From: Nitrospirota bacterium
GTDB lineage: Bacteria > Nitrospirota > Nitrospiria > Nitrospirales > Nitrospiraceae
Direction of reading: 5' to 3'
Assembly (NCBI GenBank): GCA_030684575.1
Contig: JAUXVD010000008.1
Coordinates: forward strand, 744,001-808,000
Length of the DNA: 64,000 bases
Numbering within the stretch: position 1 is the first letter of the stretch; every line of letters starts with the position of its first letter. Made by a program: the position numbers and the translations under genes. The notes under the pieces are model-generated. The model searched no databases. It was not told the origin of the DNA and saw only the letters and a program-made list of their open reading frames with translations. Shown here one piece after another: positions 24,092 through 33,983 of the stretch.

Positions 24092-24493
24092 ATGAAGTTG
24101 GAAAGTAAATCTCTTGTCCGTAAGAAACAGATAGGCGCAGAGCTTACATTTCTTGATGCAATCGGACTCGTTCGCAGTTTTTGCGACCAACGAAACTGGC
24201 GACAATTCCATAAGCCTAAGGACTTAGCTATTGGCGTTGTGACAGAAGGTGCAGAACTTCTTGATTTATTCAGGTTCAAAAGTGATCAGGAAGTGCAGTC
24301 TTTGCTGGACAGTAAGCACACCCGAGAAATGATCGCGGACGAAATGGCCGACGTTCAGTTTTTCCTATTGCGAATGAGTGAAGTGACGGGCATTGATTTG
24401 GGCGATGCTTTAAGGCGAAAAATCAGGAAGAACCGAAGCAAGTATCCGGTCAAGCGAGCGAGAGGGTCTAACTTGAAATATAATCAAAGTTGA
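24092..24493 (+). CDS. MazG-like nucleotide pyrophosphohydrolase
   Basis: The 133 residues have the all-alpha NTP pyrophosphatase signature: E52-GA-E55 in VVTEGAELLDLFRF and E84-MA-D87 in IADEMADVQFFLLRM, the four metal-binding acidic residues. LTFLDAIGLVRSFCDQRNW is the usual first helix. Such enzymes hydrolyse (d)NTPs to monophosphates, either cleaning the pool or acting in phage defence. The codons are richer in A/T than flanking genes, suggesting acquisition. The next gene, a nuclease-helicase-S24 fusion, starts 6 bases after its stop, so the two are very likely co-transcribed. Confidence 0.87.
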   Translation: MKLESKSLVRKKQIGAELTFLDAIGLVRSFCDQRNWRQFHKPKDLAIGVVTEGAELLDLFRFKSDQEVQSLLDSKHTREMIADEMADVQFFLLRMSEVTGIDLGDALRRKIRKNRSKYPVKRARGSNLKYNQS

Positions 24494-24499
24494 GCGTGC

Positions 24500-26893
24500 A
24501 TGAGACTCTATTCTGCTAGTTCTGTTGAATTTGTTAATGACGCGAATCGCAATCAGATCGCGGACAAACTTCGCCGATCGTTTTTTGAATCCTACCGATT
24601 TTATCCATCCGAGAATGAAGTGCGGTCCTGGAAAAACTCACTGCGTGCCATGTCAGGAGTAGTGACTACAGCTGGACTCAAAGACAACGGCGTTATGATC
24701 GAGTACCAGTTGCCACTGACCTCTAAAAGGCTAGACTTCTTAATTACAGGCCAGGATCAGACTGGGCGTGATCACGCGGTCATCGTTGAACTCAAACAGT
24801 GGGAAAACACCAAGCGCGCGGATGGTGAGACTCTTTTGACGTTTGTCGGTGGTGGAGAGCGACCGGTGCTGCATCCGTCCGTTCAGGTAGGTCATTACAA
24901 AATGTATTTGGGGGATACCCACACAGCGTTTCATGAAGGTGATGCTCCCGTACACCTCAGCGCTTGTTCATATCTGCATAACTACCAAGAAGCAGTTGGA
25001 GATCCTATATTCGACGCGTCGTTTGCAGATTGGCTGGATCAATACCCAGTTTTCACAATGGGCAAGACGGAAGGTTTGTGCGAGCATCTTTACTCCCACA
25101 CAGGAAAGGGGAAGGGCGCTGCGATACTGGATAAAATTGAGGCGGGAGGCTACGCACCGAGCAAGAAATTGATGGAACATGTAGCTGGGGTCATCGAAGG
25201 TGAGCCCTCATATGTTCTGCTAGACGAGCAGTTAGTCGTTTTCGAAAGAGTGCTAGCAAGATCGAGGCGAATGGAAGAGCAGGGCAAAGGTGTTCTTATC
25301 ATTAAGGGTGGACCTGGTACAGGAAAGTCTGTTGTTGCCATCAATCTAATGGCAAGGCTTTTGCGCGAGGGACGGAACGTCCATTATGCAACAGGCTCAA
25401 AAGCCTTTACGGAAACTCTGAGGAAAGTTATAGGGCGACGCGGTTCAGCACAGATCAAATATTTCAACAGTTACATGGGCCAAACAGAAGAGCTAATCGA
25501 CGTCATGATTGCGGATGAGTCCCATCGGATTAGGACGTCAAGCAATAATCGCTTCACGCCTAAAGCGAAGTCCTCAAAAGTTGCACAGATCGATGAACTT
25601 TTGAGCGTGGCCCGCCTATGCGTGTTTCTCATAGATGACGCGCAGGTGGTTCGGCCTAACGAAATCGGTTCCGTAGATTACATCAAACGTGCGGCTGCAG
25701 CACTAGGTATCGTCTGTGAAGAATACGAGCTTGAGGCCCAGTTTCGGTGCGGTGGTTCTGATGGATTTTTAAATTGGGTGGACAACACCCTAGAGGTTAG
25801 GCGAACGGCAAACATTATCTGGGAGGGCGCCGAAGGATTTCAGTTTAAGATTTTCGAAAGTCCTAACGCTCTAGAAGACGCTATTCGAGAAAAGGCCCGC
25901 AAGGGTAACTCTGCCAGGCTTGTTGCTGGCTTCTGTTGGAAATGGTCTGCTCCACGAGCTGATGGAACGTTGGAGGAGGACGTAGTCATTGGTGATTTCA
26001 AGCGCCCCTGGGATGCAAAGCCTGGGTCAAAGAAGCTTGCCAAGGGAATCCCACCAGCTGAGCTATGGGCATATGATCCTGGCGGGATCGATCAGGTTGG
26101 CTGTGTATACACTGCGCAAGGGTTTGAGTTCGACTATGTTGGGGTTATCATCGGCAAGGACTTGGTTTACCGATTTGATGATGGTCGGTGGCGGGGCGTC
26201 AAGGAAGAGTCTGCAGATGCGGTAGTGAAGCGCTCCAAGGAAGGGTTCATCGAACTTGTCAAAAGCACCTATCGTGTACTGCTTAGCCGAGGGATGAAGG
26301 GTTGCTACGTCCATTTCATGGATAAGGAGACCGAGAGATTCTTTAAAAGCCGAATGGACTTGAGTGCCGCTCTCGAAAAAGATGATACGCAAGAGAAGTG
26401 GCTGCCAACGATTGTCGAACACCCCGGGGATAAGGCGTATAGAGAATACCTACCTCTTCTGGCGCTTGAAGCGGCCGCGGGATACTTCGGTCGTGAAAGT
26501 GATACCCAGCCGGTGGGTTGGATAAAACTGTCAAAGAAGAAGCTGAATCAGCAGATGTTCGTGGCCAAGGTCATTGGAGACTCTATGTCACCAAAGATAC
26601 TAGATGGAACTTATTGCCTCTTTGAATATGCGCCGGAAGGCACAAGGAATGGGCAGATTGTATTGGCTGAACACAAGGGCTTTCATGACGAAGATACGAA
26701 GTCCAGCTACTCGGTTAAATTCTACTTCTCAGAAAAAGAAGTCGGCGAAGATAGTTGGTCACATCGACGAATTGTGCTTAAGCCAGCGAACAAGCTCTAT
26801 CGAGAGATCGAGATCCCTGAGGGGAGGGCTGACGAATTTAGAATAGTTGCTTTATACAAAGGGAGCATCACCTCTGATTTGGTTTCCACGTAA
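24500..26893 (+). CDS. nuclease-DUF2075 helicase-S24 peptidase fusion, putative defence protein
   Basis: The 797 residues hold three parts. Residues about 60-110 have a PD-(D/E)xK-like nuclease pattern, with D79 in RLDFLI and E97-L-K99 in VIVELKQ. Residues about 230-640 are a DUF2075/superfamily 1 helicase with P-loop GGPGTGKS (270-277), Walker B ADESH (D339, E340), LEAQFRCGGSDGF and VYTAQGFEFDYVGVI. Residues about 650-790 are a LexA/UmuD-like S24 peptidase with GDSMSP (Ser695) and SVKFY (Lys740). An Ala660-Gly661 bond lies 34 residues before Ser695, the same distance as in LexA, so self-cleavage is possible. It is coupled to the MazG-like gene. Codon use is more A/T-rich than its surroundings. 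Role in defence is inferred. Confidence 0.85.
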   Translation: MRLYSASSVEFVNDANRNQIADKLRRSFFESYRFYPSENEVRSWKNSLRAMSGVVTTAGLKDNGVMIEYQLPLTSKRLDFLITGQDQTGRDHAVIVELKQWENTKRADGETLLTFVGGGERPVLHPSVQVGHYKMYLGDTHTAFHEGDAPVHLSACSYLHNYQEAVGDPIFDASFADWLDQYPVFTMGKTEGLCEHLYSHTGKGKGAAILDKIEAGGYAPSKKLMEHVAGVIEGEPSYVLLDEQLVVFERVLARSRRMEEQGKGVLIIKGGPGTGKSVVAINLMARLLREGRNVHYATGSKAFTETLRKVIGRRGSAQIKYFNSYMGQTEELIDVMIADESHRIRTSSNNRFTPKAKSSKVAQIDELLSVARLCVFLIDDAQVVRPNEIGSVDYIKRAAAALGIVCEEYELEAQFRCGGSDGFLNWVDNTLEVRRTANIIWEGAEGFQFKIFESPNALEDAIREKARKGNSARLVAGFCWKWSAPRADGTLEEDVVIGDFKRPWDAKPGSKKLAKGIPPAELWAYDPGGIDQVGCVYTAQGFEFDYVGVIIGKDLVYRFDDGRWRGVKEESADAVVKRSKEGFIELVKSTYRVLLSRGMKGCYVHFMDKETERFFKSRMDLSAALEKDDTQEKWLPTIVEHPGDKAYREYLPLLALEAAAGYFGRESDTQPVGWIKLSKKKLNQQMFVAKVIGDSMSPKILDGTYCLFEYAPEGTRNGQIVLAEHKGFHDEDTKSSYSVKFYFSEKEVGEDSWSHRRIVLKPANKLYREIEIPEGRADEFRIVALYKGSITSDLVST

Positions 26894-27035
26894 GCTGATT
26901 GATGTAAAGACAGAAACGGTGTGGAAACGTGGAGAAGGTTACTGCCTCCCAAACTGAAAAGGGCCGTTTCATCAAGGCGGTTAACACCGAGGCTCATAAG
27001 TTAGTTGAGTGATTTCGATAGAAGGGGTCTTATTG

Positions 27036-28259
27036 ATGTCCGTGTTTGTCTGGTTAGACTACTCGGAGCGCGAACGTCGGAAGATGCTCGATGTCGTCGC
27101 TCTATTCAGAGAACACGACACCCGCGATGAGCTGGGCATCGGCTCAGTGCGCGATGCATTCGCCGACCTGCTTTTCCCTGGTACGAGCACAATCATGACC
27201 CGAGCGCGGTATTTTCTCCTCGTCCCTTGGATATATCAGCGTCAGGAAAAGTCGCGCACTAGCTCAGCGCAGATTGCCGCGCGGGCGCGGCGAGCGGAGA
27301 CAGGCCTAATTGAGATCATCGAGCGGTCGGATGACAACGAGGGGAACATCGGCAAGGTGGCTAAGACTGCACTGAAGCGCCTTCCGAGCAGCGTTTATTG
27401 GCAGGGGCTTAGTGTCTGGGGGATTCGCACCTTCAGCGGTGCGCAAGCGCAGTACAACCGTAGCCTTGATCGGTATTATACACAGCTCACGCGGCACGGC
27501 GGCCGTGCGACGGAGCGTGACGCTGAGCATGATGATCTCATGCCACCGAACTGGCACGCAGGGCTGATTCCGCCGCCGCCGGATTTTCCCACAGAGTGCT
27601 CATTGAGCCTGACGTGCCGCGAAGCCAATTATCTCGCTGAGCGCATCCGTTTGAGCCCGGCATCCTCTGGGTCGTTGCTGGCAGAACTCGTCGCGCAGCG
27701 GCGACGTAGTGCCGATGTGCCGTTCGCATGGGAGCACCCGTATTCCGCTGAGCTGCCATCGACATTGCGCGTGAAACTGGATCACGCGCAGAATTTTTCT
27801 GAGATCATGAACGGCGCACCGTTGCTCTACAACTTAGTTCTGGCTGAACAGGCCCATCGGGATGAGGGTGTCACAAAGTACCGTGAAAGTTTTGCAAAAT
27901 GGGCGCAATTGCTCTCAGAACGCTCACGCGTGCTGGCCGAATGGAATAGAGAGCGTTTCTGGCAAATGATTCATGCCGTCAATCCACGAATTACCAAACC
28001 TACCTATGACTTTATCAATACATGGTGGGGGCACGCCTTGGCTGGTGATGCTGCACGGCTCTGCGATGACCCATCTGTGCGCTCGTTTATTCGCGAGCGC
28101 GAGCGCCGACTAAAAAAGAAGCTGGCACGCATAGACAATCCCCGTGCACAGGAGCTTTGGACGGGTGATTCCGGCACTGCGCAGTTGGAATTTAGGTGGC
28201 TCATAAGTCAACGATTGCTCGGGGACATTTTCGACGGCCTGGAGGCACTTGATGCTTAG
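27036..28259 (+). CDS. DUF6361-family protein, first gene of a putative three-gene defence operon
   Basis: This encodes 407 residues from ATG 27036, with GAAGGGG 8 bases upstream (GTG 27009 is in frame). The N-terminus FVWLDYSERERRKMLDVV, GSVRDAFADLLFPGTSTIMT and RARYFLLVPWIYQ matches what I recall of DUF6361. There is no catalytic motif I can name. The protein is mixed helical with a basic region near residues 355-375 (RERERRLKKK). Its last 8 bases overlap the phospholipase-D-like gene, which in turn overlaps an SNF2 helicase. This gene-order coupling suggests one multi-protein machine. Function beyond that is unknown. Confidence 0.75.
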   Translation: MSVFVWLDYSERERRKMLDVVALFREHDTRDELGIGSVRDAFADLLFPGTSTIMTRARYFLLVPWIYQRQEKSRTSSAQIAARARRAETGLIEIIERSDDNEGNIGKVAKTALKRLPSSVYWQGLSVWGIRTFSGAQAQYNRSLDRYYTQLTRHGGRATERDAEHDDLMPPNWHAGLIPPPPDFPTECSLSLTCREANYLAERIRLSPASSGSLLAELVAQRRRSADVPFAWEHPYSAELPSTLRVKLDHAQNFSEIMNGAPLLYNLVLAEQAHRDEGVTKYRESFAKWAQLLSERSRVLAEWNRERFWQMIHAVNPRITKPTYDFINTWWGHALAGDAARLCDDPSVRSFIRERERRLKKKLARIDNPRAQELWTGDSGTAQLEFRWLISQRLLGDIFDGLEALDA

Positions 28260-30093
28260 GCCGGACGAGAGGCAACATTTGCTAGAGCTGCTTCGCCCGC
28301 CTGTTGACTGCAAACTGGATGTTGCCGTTGGGACTACGTTCTCACTCGATCTCATGAGTGCGCTGATGCTTCCCCTCTCATTCGCGTTCTTTGACTGGGA
28401 ACAGGCCGATGGTGAACTGGTAGCCGATCCACTGGCCTTGCTCGAAGCGTTAAGGCGCTACGGTGATCGTTTCACTGTTTTCTGTCAGAGTGGACAAATT
28501 CGTTTGCCGCCAAAGTATCAACCGCTTGTCACTTTCCTGGAGCCCTGTATTTACGACGTGCAGCTGGAAGACCCGGATGGTGTCTTTCACCCGAAGGTAT
28601 GGGCGATGCGTTTTGTTGCAGAGGATGGCGCGGTTCGTTATCGCGTCCTGTGTCTAAGCCGCAACCTGACTTTTGACCGTTGCTGGGACACAGTTGTTGC
28701 GCTCGACGGCGAACTTACAGATCGTTCGAACGCCATCGCTGCAAATCACCCTCTCGCCGATTTCATTGCGGCGCTACCTGGTCTCGCCGGTCACGCTCTC
28801 CCGCGTGGGCGTCGGCAGGGGGTAGCGAAAATCGCGGACGAGCTTCGACGCGTGCGGTTCAAGTGGCCGGATGGCTTTGATGAAAACGAATGCCGCTTCT
28901 GGGTAGCGGGATTGGAGGGGAAAGCGGTTACGCCTTTTGGCGAACGGCAAGACAAAGCCCTGATCGTCTCGCCTTTCCTCTCTAATCCCATTGTACGTGA
29001 CTTCCTGGACCACACCGAAGAAATGCATTTGGTTTCTCGTCCGGAGAGTATACAGGAGCTGCCACAAGAGACTTTGCAACGGTGCAAAAGTGTTAGCTTT
29101 CTCGCGCCGGAACTAACAGATGAATCTGATGATGGGTCGCCTCCGCTCGAACGGGATGAAGTGTTGGATGGCTTACATGCGAAGCTATTCGTCATAGATC
29201 GCGGCTGGAATGCCAGCGTATTCAGCGGTTCGTTCAACGCGACCGTTCATGCTTTGCAGCACAATGTCGAGTTTATGGTCGAACTCGTGGGCAAAAAGAG
29301 CCGATTCGGCGTGGACCAGTTTCTCCGACAAGTGAAGGGTGAAACAAATTTCGCTGACTTGTTGAAGGCGTACGATAGGAACGCGGCACCCGTGCCAGCC
29401 GATGCGACAGCGCAGAAGCTCGATGATCTGCTCCATGCTACGAAGCGAGCACTTGCTACCGCAGGTCCACGGCTGGTCGTCACGCCCGCGAGTGAAATTG
29501 ATTCTTTTGACATGAGTATGGAGTGGACGCGTGCGCCGCATTGGCCACATACAGCGGTCGAGATACGGGCGTGGCCGATCACGCAGCAAGCGGAGCGGGC
29601 TCAAACACTTAATAAATCAATGGTGTTTCCCCGGCTGTCATACGGGGGGCTAACGCCCCTCATCGCCTTCGCCATGACTGCGAAGCACGGCGAAGCAAAG
29701 CGCGAATCGATTTTTGTCATGAACCTTCCGCTCCAGGGTGCGCCAGAAGATCGCCAGGATCGGATTGTCCGCTCGCTGATCGAAAACCGCGATCAATTGC
29801 TTCGCTATATCCTTTTTCTCCTAGCCTCCGGCGATGAAATGGCGGCTGCTTCAGGTGATTTGCGCAAGTTGCTTACATCGCAGGAGGACGGTCCAGGCCG
29901 GGCGTCTGCGAATCCCTATTTGCTGGAAACGCTGCTCCGGGCTCTGCATCGTAGTCCGGCGCAGCTTGAACGCGTGTCGTCTCTATTGGCGGTGCTCCGA
30001 AAGCAACCAGGTAGCTCGGAATTGCTCAGCGACGACTTTCGGAAAATCTGGGAACCCATTTGGGATGCCGCCAGGCAGGTCATGGAAAAATGA
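28252..30093 (+). CDS. phospholipase D-like protein, second gene of the putative defence operon
   Basis: This encodes 613 residues from ATG 28252, with GGAGG 6 bases upstream, inside the end of the previous gene. Two HKD-like motifs are visible: H113-P-K115 in FHPKVWAMRF followed by LCLSRNLT, and H309-A-K311 in LHAKLFVID followed by FSGSFNAT. PLD-fold proteins in defence systems are commonly nucleases, and in others they are lipases. No signal peptide or membrane segment is seen, so a cytoplasmic nuclease is more likely. It ends ATGA with the helicase gene start. The first motif is degenerate, so the active site may need both halves or a dimer. Confidence 0.8.
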   Translation: MLRPDERQHLLELLRPPVDCKLDVAVGTTFSLDLMSALMLPLSFAFFDWEQADGELVADPLALLEALRRYGDRFTVFCQSGQIRLPPKYQPLVTFLEPCIYDVQLEDPDGVFHPKVWAMRFVAEDGAVRYRVLCLSRNLTFDRCWDTVVALDGELTDRSNAIAANHPLADFIAALPGLAGHALPRGRRQGVAKIADELRRVRFKWPDGFDENECRFWVAGLEGKAVTPFGERQDKALIVSPFLSNPIVRDFLDHTEEMHLVSRPESIQELPQETLQRCKSVSFLAPELTDESDDGSPPLERDEVLDGLHAKLFVIDRGWNASVFSGSFNATVHALQHNVEFMVELVGKKSRFGVDQFLRQVKGETNFADLLKAYDRNAAPVPADATAQKLDDLLHATKRALATAGPRLVVTPASEIDSFDMSMEWTRAPHWPHTAVEIRAWPITQQAERAQTLNKSMVFPRLSYGGLTPLIAFAMTAKHGEAKRESIFVMNLPLQGAPEDRQDRIVRSLIENRDQLLRYILFLLASGDEMAAASGDLRKLLTSQEDGPGRASANPYLLETLLRALHRSPAQLERVSSLLAVLRKQPGSSELLSDDFRKIWEPIWDAARQVMEK

Positions 30094-33000
30094 ACGCACG
30101 TCCCGATACAGCTTCCGCTCTTGCCGGCCTGAAGGACTTTCAGCGAGCGACAGTCGATTATATTTTTGACCGATTCTATGGACAGGACCCGACCCGCCGC
30201 TTTCTTGTCGCAGACGAAGTAGGATTGGGCAAGACCCTTGTCGCACGCGGTGTGATTGCGCGCACAATCGATCACCTTTGGAACGAGGTACCACGCATTG
30301 ATGTAATCTATATTTGTTCCAACGCCGACATTGCCCGCCAGAACATAGATCGGCTTAGAATTCCGGGCTGCGAGGATGCGGCACAGGCAACGCGCCTGAC
30401 CTTACTGCCGCTACAAATGCACGATCTCCGGCGCCATCGCGTCAATTTCGTAGCATTGACACCTGCCACTTCGTTTGAGCAAACCGGAGGCGGTGGGCGC
30501 ATGGATGAGCGGGTTCTGCTTTATTGGCTGTTGGATCGCGCATGGGGAATCCACGGGCCGCGTGCCTCGCTTTACGTGATGCAGGAATACGCGGGGACGG
30601 CTTCATTCGAACGAAGTATAGAAGCTTTTGACCCCACGAAACTCAATAAACAGATCGCAGATGAGTTTGTTTCCAGCTTAGCAACGCAAGTGCAGGAAGA
30701 GGTAACGGCAGGGAAGCCGGATATGCGTACGCGCTTCGAGGAGTTGCGCGGTATATTCAGCCGCAGCGACGCGAAAACGACGCAAGCCGAAACCAGGCAG
30801 CGGACGCGGTGGATTGGCGAGTTGAGGCGGTTGCTCGCTCGTGTCTGCCTCGCGACGTTGGAGCCGGATTTAATCATTCTGGACGAGTTTCAGCGTTTCA
30901 AACATCTGCTTGCAGAAGATTCGCCAGCGGGCGAGCTTGCGCGCGACTTATTTGAATCGCAGGCGGGTCAGGGTTCCCGCGTTTTGCTACTTTCGGCCAC
31001 GCCGTATCGCGGTCTGAGCCTCCATCATGAGACCGATGACGATCACTACGGTGACTTCCTCACCTTACTGCGGTTTCTGGAAAACAGCGATGCGTCAGGC
31101 TGCAAGGAGATATTGGCAGAGTACCGCGCGGCTCTGCCTGCTGTGATGACACCTGACGGCCTGGCGCGGTTGCGTAGCGCGAAAGAAGCGCTCCAGCTGC
31201 GGCTGCGGCGGGTGATGGCGCGTACCGAACGCCTTGCGTCGACTAGCCAACGTGGTGGAATGCTTCTGGATGCGCCGCCCGCCGATGCCGCGCTTCATGC
31301 GGTTGATGTTCGCGCGTTTCTAGGTGCACAGCGGGTTGCCGACGCGGTCGAACAGGGCGATGTCGTCGAGTATTGGAAGTCAGCGCCGTACCTGTTCAAC
31401 TTCATGGACAACTACGCTTTGAAGCAGGCTTTCAAGGACGCGCCCGAGAAAGACCAGATGGTGGGGCTTGTAAGGGAGTTCCCCGAGACGTTTCTTGATC
31501 TGGAACGCGTGCGCGCTTACCAGCCGGTGGAACCAGCAAATTCACGTCTTCGCGAGTTACTCTCCGAGACTGTGGATCGTGGAATGTGGCGGCTGCTTTG
31601 GATGCCGCCATCGCTTTGCTATTACAGTCTGGAGGGTCCGTTCGCTGCTCCGGAATTGGCCAGCGTGACCAAGCGGCTCGTCTTCTCCGCCTGGCACATG
31701 GTTCCGCGCGCCGTAGCGTCGCTCGTTTCATACGAAGCTGAACGCCGGATGATGCGAGCGCCTAGTCCGCTCTCGCGAGTCACGCAAGAAGATTGGAAGA
31801 AACAGCGAGGATTGCTGCGGTTTGGGATATCTGAAGGCCGCCTCATCGGTCTGCCATTGTTGCTGCTTGTTTATCCATGCCTTACTTTTGCTCGCTCTTG
31901 TGACCCGCGGGAGTTGGCGCGGGGCACACCTCTTACTGCCGCAGAGGTGCGCACACAGCTCGCTACGCGAGTACGTGGTTTGATTGAAAAGCTGGGCATC
32001 GTTCACGAGGCTGGTAGCAGCACCGACGATCGCTGGTATTGGCTTGCCCCGATGCTGCTTGATTACGAGCAGTTTCCAGTCGAGTCACAAGCCTGGTGGG
32101 ACCGTACGGAGCTGGCGCAAACATGGGCCGGTGTCGAAGTCGGCGACGAAGACGCTGGCTGGTCTAGTCATGTGGAGCGCGCGACGCAAACACTCATTTC
32201 TATCCGCACTGGCAAAGAACGGCTTGGTGTGCCGCCAGACGACCTTTTTGATGTACTGGCTCTCGCGGCTTCTGCCGCTCCGGCTACAGCCGCGTTACGC
32301 GCGTACGCACGGGCTAGCCGTAGCGACCCTGCGCTTTCTCTTCCGATGCGTGACATCGCCGCACGGTCGGGAAGAGCCTTTCTCACTCTTTTCAATCATG
32401 CGGAGGTCATCGAAGCAGTTCGTTCTGAATTTCCAGGCGAACCTTACTGGCAGCGTGTGCTGGACTACGCGCACGCGGGTGGGCTTCAAGCTGTCCTCGA
32501 TGAATACACGCATCTGCTCCGGGAGTCACTCAGCGTTACTGCGCTGTCGGCAGAGGAGACAACCCAGAAAATTGGTGCGGAACTTATCGGAGCGCTAACA
32601 ATTCGTGCTGCATCGCTACGTATCGATGAAGTCACGGCACCCCGGTATGCGCGCCAGGTAACGCTTAAGACCGAACCGCTGCGCATTCGCTTTGCCATGC
32701 GTTTTGGTGATGATCGCTCTGATGAAGAAGTGTCAATCGGCGTTGATGGCGCACTTGCGGGAACGCGTAAGGAGCGTGTGCGCGCGGCGTTCAACTCTCC
32801 ATTCTGGCCGTTTGTGCTGGTTTCCACTTCGGTCGGGCAGGAGGGTCTTGATTTTCATCATTACTGTCACGCCATTACGCACTGGAACTTGCCGTCAAAC
32901 CCTGTCGATCTCGAACAGCGTGAGGGTCGTATACATCGCTACAAAGGGCATGCGGTTCGCAAGAATATTGCGGCGGCATTTGCCTCCGAGGCTTTACGTC

Positions 33001-33314
33001 AAAGTGACTCGGATGTGTGGGAGTCCGTTTTTGCGCTCGGTCGTGCAGGCCGTTCGGTGCAGGAAAATGATCTCGTGCCTTATTGGCTTTTCCCCGGTGA
33101 GGCAAAAATAGAGCGACATGTTCCCGCGTTGCCGTTTAGTCGTGAAGTCGAGCGTTTATACGGGCTGCGCCGAGCGCTCGCGATCTACCGCATGGTTTTC
33201 GGCCAGAGCCGGCAGGAGGATTTGATTGCCTATCTGTTGTCCAAAATTCCCGAAGACGAGCGGGGAAAGATAGTGGCGGAGTTGCAAATAGATTTGAGCC
33301 CAGCGGCGTCTTGA
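30090..33314 (+). CDS. SNF2-like superfamily 2 helicase, third gene of the putative defence operon
   Basis: This encodes 1074 residues from ATG 30090, overlapping the previous stop by 4 bases. Residues 1-300 carry the DEAD/SNF2 N-terminal lobe: LKDFQRATVDYIFDR, Walker A DEVGLGKTLVARG (Lys48), DEFQ (Asp265 onward) and LLLSATPYRG. After a long central insertion (about residues 400-880) comes the second lobe with VSTSVGQEGLDFHHYCHAIT and motif VI QREGRIHRYKGH (near 943-954). It should be an ATP-driven DNA translocase. SNF2-type helicases with PLD nucleases occur in several anti-phage systems. Whether this combination has been catalogued cannot be judged here. Confidence 0.85.
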   Translation: MNARPDTASALAGLKDFQRATVDYIFDRFYGQDPTRRFLVADEVGLGKTLVARGVIARTIDHLWNEVPRIDVIYICSNADIARQNIDRLRIPGCEDAAQATRLTLLPLQMHDLRRHRVNFVALTPATSFEQTGGGGRMDERVLLYWLLDRAWGIHGPRASLYVMQEYAGTASFERSIEAFDPTKLNKQIADEFVSSLATQVQEEVTAGKPDMRTRFEELRGIFSRSDAKTTQAETRQRTRWIGELRRLLARVCLATLEPDLIILDEFQRFKHLLAEDSPAGELARDLFESQAGQGSRVLLLSATPYRGLSLHHETDDDHYGDFLTLLRFLENSDASGCKEILAEYRAALPAVMTPDGLARLRSAKEALQLRLRRVMARTERLASTSQRGGMLLDAPPADAALHAVDVRAFLGAQRVADAVEQGDVVEYWKSAPYLFNFMDNYALKQAFKDAPEKDQMVGLVREFPETFLDLERVRAYQPVEPANSRLRELLSETVDRGMWRLLWMPPSLCYYSLEGPFAAPELASVTKRLVFSAWHMVPRAVASLVSYEAERRMMRAPSPLSRVTQEDWKKQRGLLRFGISEGRLIGLPLLLLVYPCLTFARSCDPRELARGTPLTAAEVRTQLATRVRGLIEKLGIVHEAGSSTDDRWYWLAPMLLDYEQFPVESQAWWDRTELAQTWAGVEVGDEDAGWSSHVERATQTLISIRTGKERLGVPPDDLFDVLALAASAAPATAALRAYARASRSDPALSLPMRDIAARSGRAFLTLFNHAEVIEAVRSEFPGEPYWQRVLDYAHAGGLQAVLDEYTHLLRESLSVTALSAEETTQKIGAELIGALTIRAASLRIDEVTAPRYARQVTLKTEPLRIRFAMRFGDDRSDEEVSIGVDGALAGTRKERVRAAFNSPFWPFVLVSTSVGQEGLDFHHYCHAITHWNLPSNPVDLEQREGRIHRYKGHAVRKNIAAAFASEALRQSDSDVWESVFALGRAGRSVQENDLVPYWLFPGEAKIERHVPALPFSREVERLYGLRRALAIYRMVFGQSRQEDLIAYLLSKIPEDERGKIVAELQIDLSPAAS

Positions 33315-33473
33315 AAACCAACCGAAGGAGTCTGCTAGGTCAGTTCTTGACCTCCCACCTCGGAAAAACAAAGGGGATAGAAGTCTTTTCTCGCCGCCCG
33401 CCAGCACCGACGACCTCGACGTCGCTTTGGGCCCGGTTGGATGATGTGCGCGAGTGCGTGACGGGGCCGAGCG

Positions 33474-33535
33474 TATCTGGTTTGCTTGGTCTATCTGGTT
33501 CTTCCGGTTGATCCGGTTTCTCTGGTTCATCTATA
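33474..33535. repeat. family C repeat, copy at 33.5 kb
   Basis: It contains GTCTATCTGGTTCTTCCGGT and TGATCCGGTTTCTCTGGTTC. The gap 33315-33983 holds this, a degenerate family B core at 33793-33842 and no gene I can support. Confidence 0.5.
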
Positions 33536-33983
33536 CGGAGATTTAGGATCAGGCCTGAGTTTTGACTTATTGGAGTGCGGGAAATGCAACGAGGGTCTTT
33601 TCTGCTACTGAGACCACGATTCTTCTATTGTCTCCCTTGAAGGCGGGCTAGAGGGTCTCCCGCTGCGTGTCACTTTCTCACCCACCGCCCACTGGCATGC
33701 CGAGTCGTGCCACGAACCAGTGCGAGGGCCTTCTTACGGCCTTCACGGCAACATTGCATGTACTCACCTAGGGAGTCGCCGGACTGTCCTTCACTGCGCG
33801 CATCGGACGAGCACCGTTTCATCGTGCGCGATGAACGACGGGAACGCATGAAAGTCGGCTGCTGAGGTCGCTATTGCATACGGTTCGCGAGGAGGACAGA
33901 CTGAACTGATGGCTGAAATGCGAAGGGAGCGGAGCGGTCCTGTCCTATCGCACACGTAACGGGGTAAGAATGGGGAGGGAGCT

